DNA of 5,915 bases. Source: Thermoplasmatota archaeon. Its GTDB lineage: Archaea; Thermoplasmatota; Thermoplasmata; RBG-16-68-12; JAGMCJ01. The first letter of the stretch is position 1; every line of letters starts with the position of its first letter. This document shows positions 5,379 through 5,915 of this stretch, one piece after another. A program made the translations under genes and the position numbers. The stretch lies in contig JAJISH010000018.1 in the NCBI GenBank assembly GCA_022848825.1, forward strand, positions 1-5,915, in the 5' to 3' direction. Below the pieces are notes generated by a model. It saw only the letters and a list, made by a program, of their open reading frames with translations, was not told the DNA's origin and ran no database searches.

Positions 5379-5540
5379 ATGACGCAGGAAGAGATGCTTC
5401 TTTGGGTATTGGTGCTCGTCATAGGAATCCAGGGTGTCTGGCTTGCAGGGCTGACCTTCTTGGTCTTCAGGAGAAGGGCCCGGAAACGGCAAGAAATGGA
5501 GTCCGAGGAAGAGGAAGAAGGGACTACCAAGTCCACTTGA
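5379..5540 (+). CDS. Small single-pass membrane protein of 53 residues
   Basis: An ATG with GGGAGA (5367-5372) six bases upstream opens a frame of 53 codons ending at TGA 5538-5540. The product has a short acidic N-terminus (MTQEE), one hydrophobic span from M6 to F30 (LLWVLVLVIGIQG within it), a basic block RRRARKR (31-37) that by the positive-inside rule puts the C-terminus in the cytoplasm, and an acidic tail ESEEEEE (41-47). I know no family for it. A Shine-Dalgarno site, a candidate promoter and a clean membrane topology argue that it is real. Its last 17 bases overlap the end of the convergent GYD-like gene. It could be a small accessory to the pilins just upstream, but only position suggests that; a chance frame with a hydrophobic stretch remains possible. 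Confidence 0.65.
   Translation: MTQEEMLLWVLVLVIGIQGVWLAGLTFLVFRRRARKRQEMESEEEEEGTTKST
5505..5534 (-). terminator. Weak terminator candidate of the GYD-like gene
   Basis: On the minus strand GGACT (5534-5530) pairs with AGTCC (5525-5521) around a TGGT loop, followed by a run of pyrimidines with few Ts (5520-5505). The stem covers the TAG stop of the GYD-like gene. The stem has only 5 base pairs and the tract is C-rich, so the call is tentative; the whole element lies inside the opposing small gene, whose glutamate-rich tail explains the purine run. Confidence 0.25.
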
Positions 5541-5778
5541 ACTCCTCTATGGGCAGGGCCACGGCCGTGGTGGACTCCGCAACCCGACCGAACTGAATAG
5601 CGAAGTCAGCGGCGGCGGTCGGATCGGGAGCCTCGAAGATTATCAGCACATCGGGCTTACCGAAAAGACCGAGGAACGTCTTGATCTCCACGTTCTCTGG
5701 GATCTTGGGATGCTTGCAGAGCCTTGTGGCATCCTCATACTGCCCTGGCATAAGTTTCAAAGTGGTCACAAATAGCAT
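5524..5778 (-). CDS. GYD-like dimeric alpha/beta-barrel domain protein, 84 residues
   Basis: A complete small protein with one ferredoxin-like fold of the dimeric alpha/beta-barrel type: strand MLFVTTLKL (1-9), a helix YEDATRLCK (14-22), strand EIKTFLGLFGKPDVLIIFEAP split at 31-38 and 42-51, helix DPTAAADFAIQF (52-63), and strand TTAVALPIEEF (70-80). The FLGLFGKPDVLIIFEAPD run resembles the GYD family, where the G-Y-D triad is a turn between strands; here it reads GKPD, so the triad is not exact. Such proteins bind small ligands or act as oligomeric sensors, and no catalytic residue stands out. The start is ATG at 5778, with AAGGCTGAG just upstream as a weak ribosome site. It follows a universal stress protein gene on the same strand and ends inside the convergent membrane protein gene. 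Function unknown. Confidence 0.82.
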   Translation of the reverse strand: MLFVTTLKLMPGQYEDATRLCKHPKIPENVEIKTFLGLFGKPDVLIIFEAPDPTAAADFAIQFGRVAESTTAVALPIEEFKWTW

Positions 5779-5811
5779 ATTCTCAGCCTTATGAAATAAT
5801 GCGGCTCATAG

Positions 5812-5819
5812 TATTTTAA
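5812..5819 (-). promoter_or_regulatory. TATA box of the GYD-like gene
   Basis: The minus strand reads TTAAAATA, preceded by GGG, with its centre about 37 bases before the ATG at 5778, so a leader of roughly 11 bases is expected. It lies only 10 bases after the stop of the universal stress protein gene, so the GYD-like gene can be expressed independently of it. Confidence 0.45.
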
Positions 5820-5828
5820 CCCTAGCTC

Positions 5829-5915
5829 TCACCTGACAATGAGAACCATCCGGTTGGAGTGCCGGGCAACCTTCTCGGCAACGCTTCCCAGCGTGAAGGT
5901 CCCGACCTTGCTGAG
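5829..5915 (-). CDS. Universal stress protein (UspA family), C-terminal 28 residues only
   Basis: The frame enters from the right edge and ends at TGA 5831-5829. The visible end, GSVAEKVARHSNRMVLIVR, is the classic last helix and strand of the UspA fold: G-S-V-A at the nucleotide-binding G-x9-G-S/T motif, then the helix ending in R-H and the buried strand MVLIVR. USP proteins are cytoplasmic, often dimeric, and many bind ATP through this motif; the first part of the motif lies outside the window, so ATP binding cannot be judged. The start and the remaining 100 or more residues are missing because of the window edge, not because of a break in the gene. Confidence 0.85.
   Translation of the reverse strand, partial: LSKVGTFTLGSVAEKVARHSNRMVLIVR

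Overview
The window looks archaeal, and the genes fit a euryarchaeal lineage (Thermoplasmatota-like or methanogen-like); I cannot name a species. Reasons: BRE/TATA promoters sit about 26-30 bases before start codons, two of them so close that leaderless mRNAs are expected; two short proteins carry class III (archaeal type IV prepilin) signal sequences; three KaiC/RecA-like proteins sit in a row; and a hexulose-6-phosphate synthase is fused to an RraA-like domain, an arrangement known from archaea. Arginine is mostly AGG/AGA and isoleucine often ATA.

Layout. (1) Bases 1-2004, minus strand: a two-gene metabolic operon, Hps-RraA fusion (706-2004) followed 2 bases later by a LarA-family nickel-pincer racemase (start 703) that runs off the left edge. 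(2) 2005-2117: a compact divergent promoter region. (3) 2118-4199, plus strand: a tight three-gene operon (gaps of 5 and 1 bases) encoding one KaiC-like ATPase with an intact P-loop, one short RecA-like protein without a P-loop, and one KaiC-like protein with a degraded P-loop. (4) 4231-5274, plus strand: a strong BRE/TATA promoter, a 5' leader hairpin with a GUAA tetraloop abutting the Shine-Dalgarno sequence, pilin 1, a hairpin/poly-T terminator, then pilin 2 with no visible promoter of its own. (5) 5379-5540: a 53-residue single-pass membrane protein with its own candidate promoter, whose 3' end overlaps by 17 bases the convergent 84-residue alpha/beta-barrel (GYD-like) protein at 5524-5778. 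(6) 5829-5915, minus: the last 28 residues of a universal stress protein.

How they may work together. Hps-RraA links formaldehyde/ribulose-5-phosphate and hexulose-6-phosphate chemistry to an aldolase/decarboxylase-like domain; LarA probably racemises or epimerises a 2-hydroxy acid and is translated from the same message. The KaiC trio has the look of one active ATPase with two catalytically dead partners made together, a signalling or scaffold module. It lies directly before two surface pilins of one family, so a link between the module and pilus or adhesion functions is plausible, but rests only on adjacency; the pilins have a separate promoter. No pilus assembly ATPase or platform protein, prepilin peptidase, Lar maturation gene or 6-phospho-3-hexuloisomerase gene is in the window.

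The strongest items for follow-up are the active/dead KaiC triad beside the pilins, the leader hairpin and terminator that could set pilin levels and ratio, and the aldolase-type motif retained in the so-called RraA domain. There is no CRISPR array, tRNA, rRNA or insertion sequence that I can see, and no stretch over 300 bases lacks a gene.
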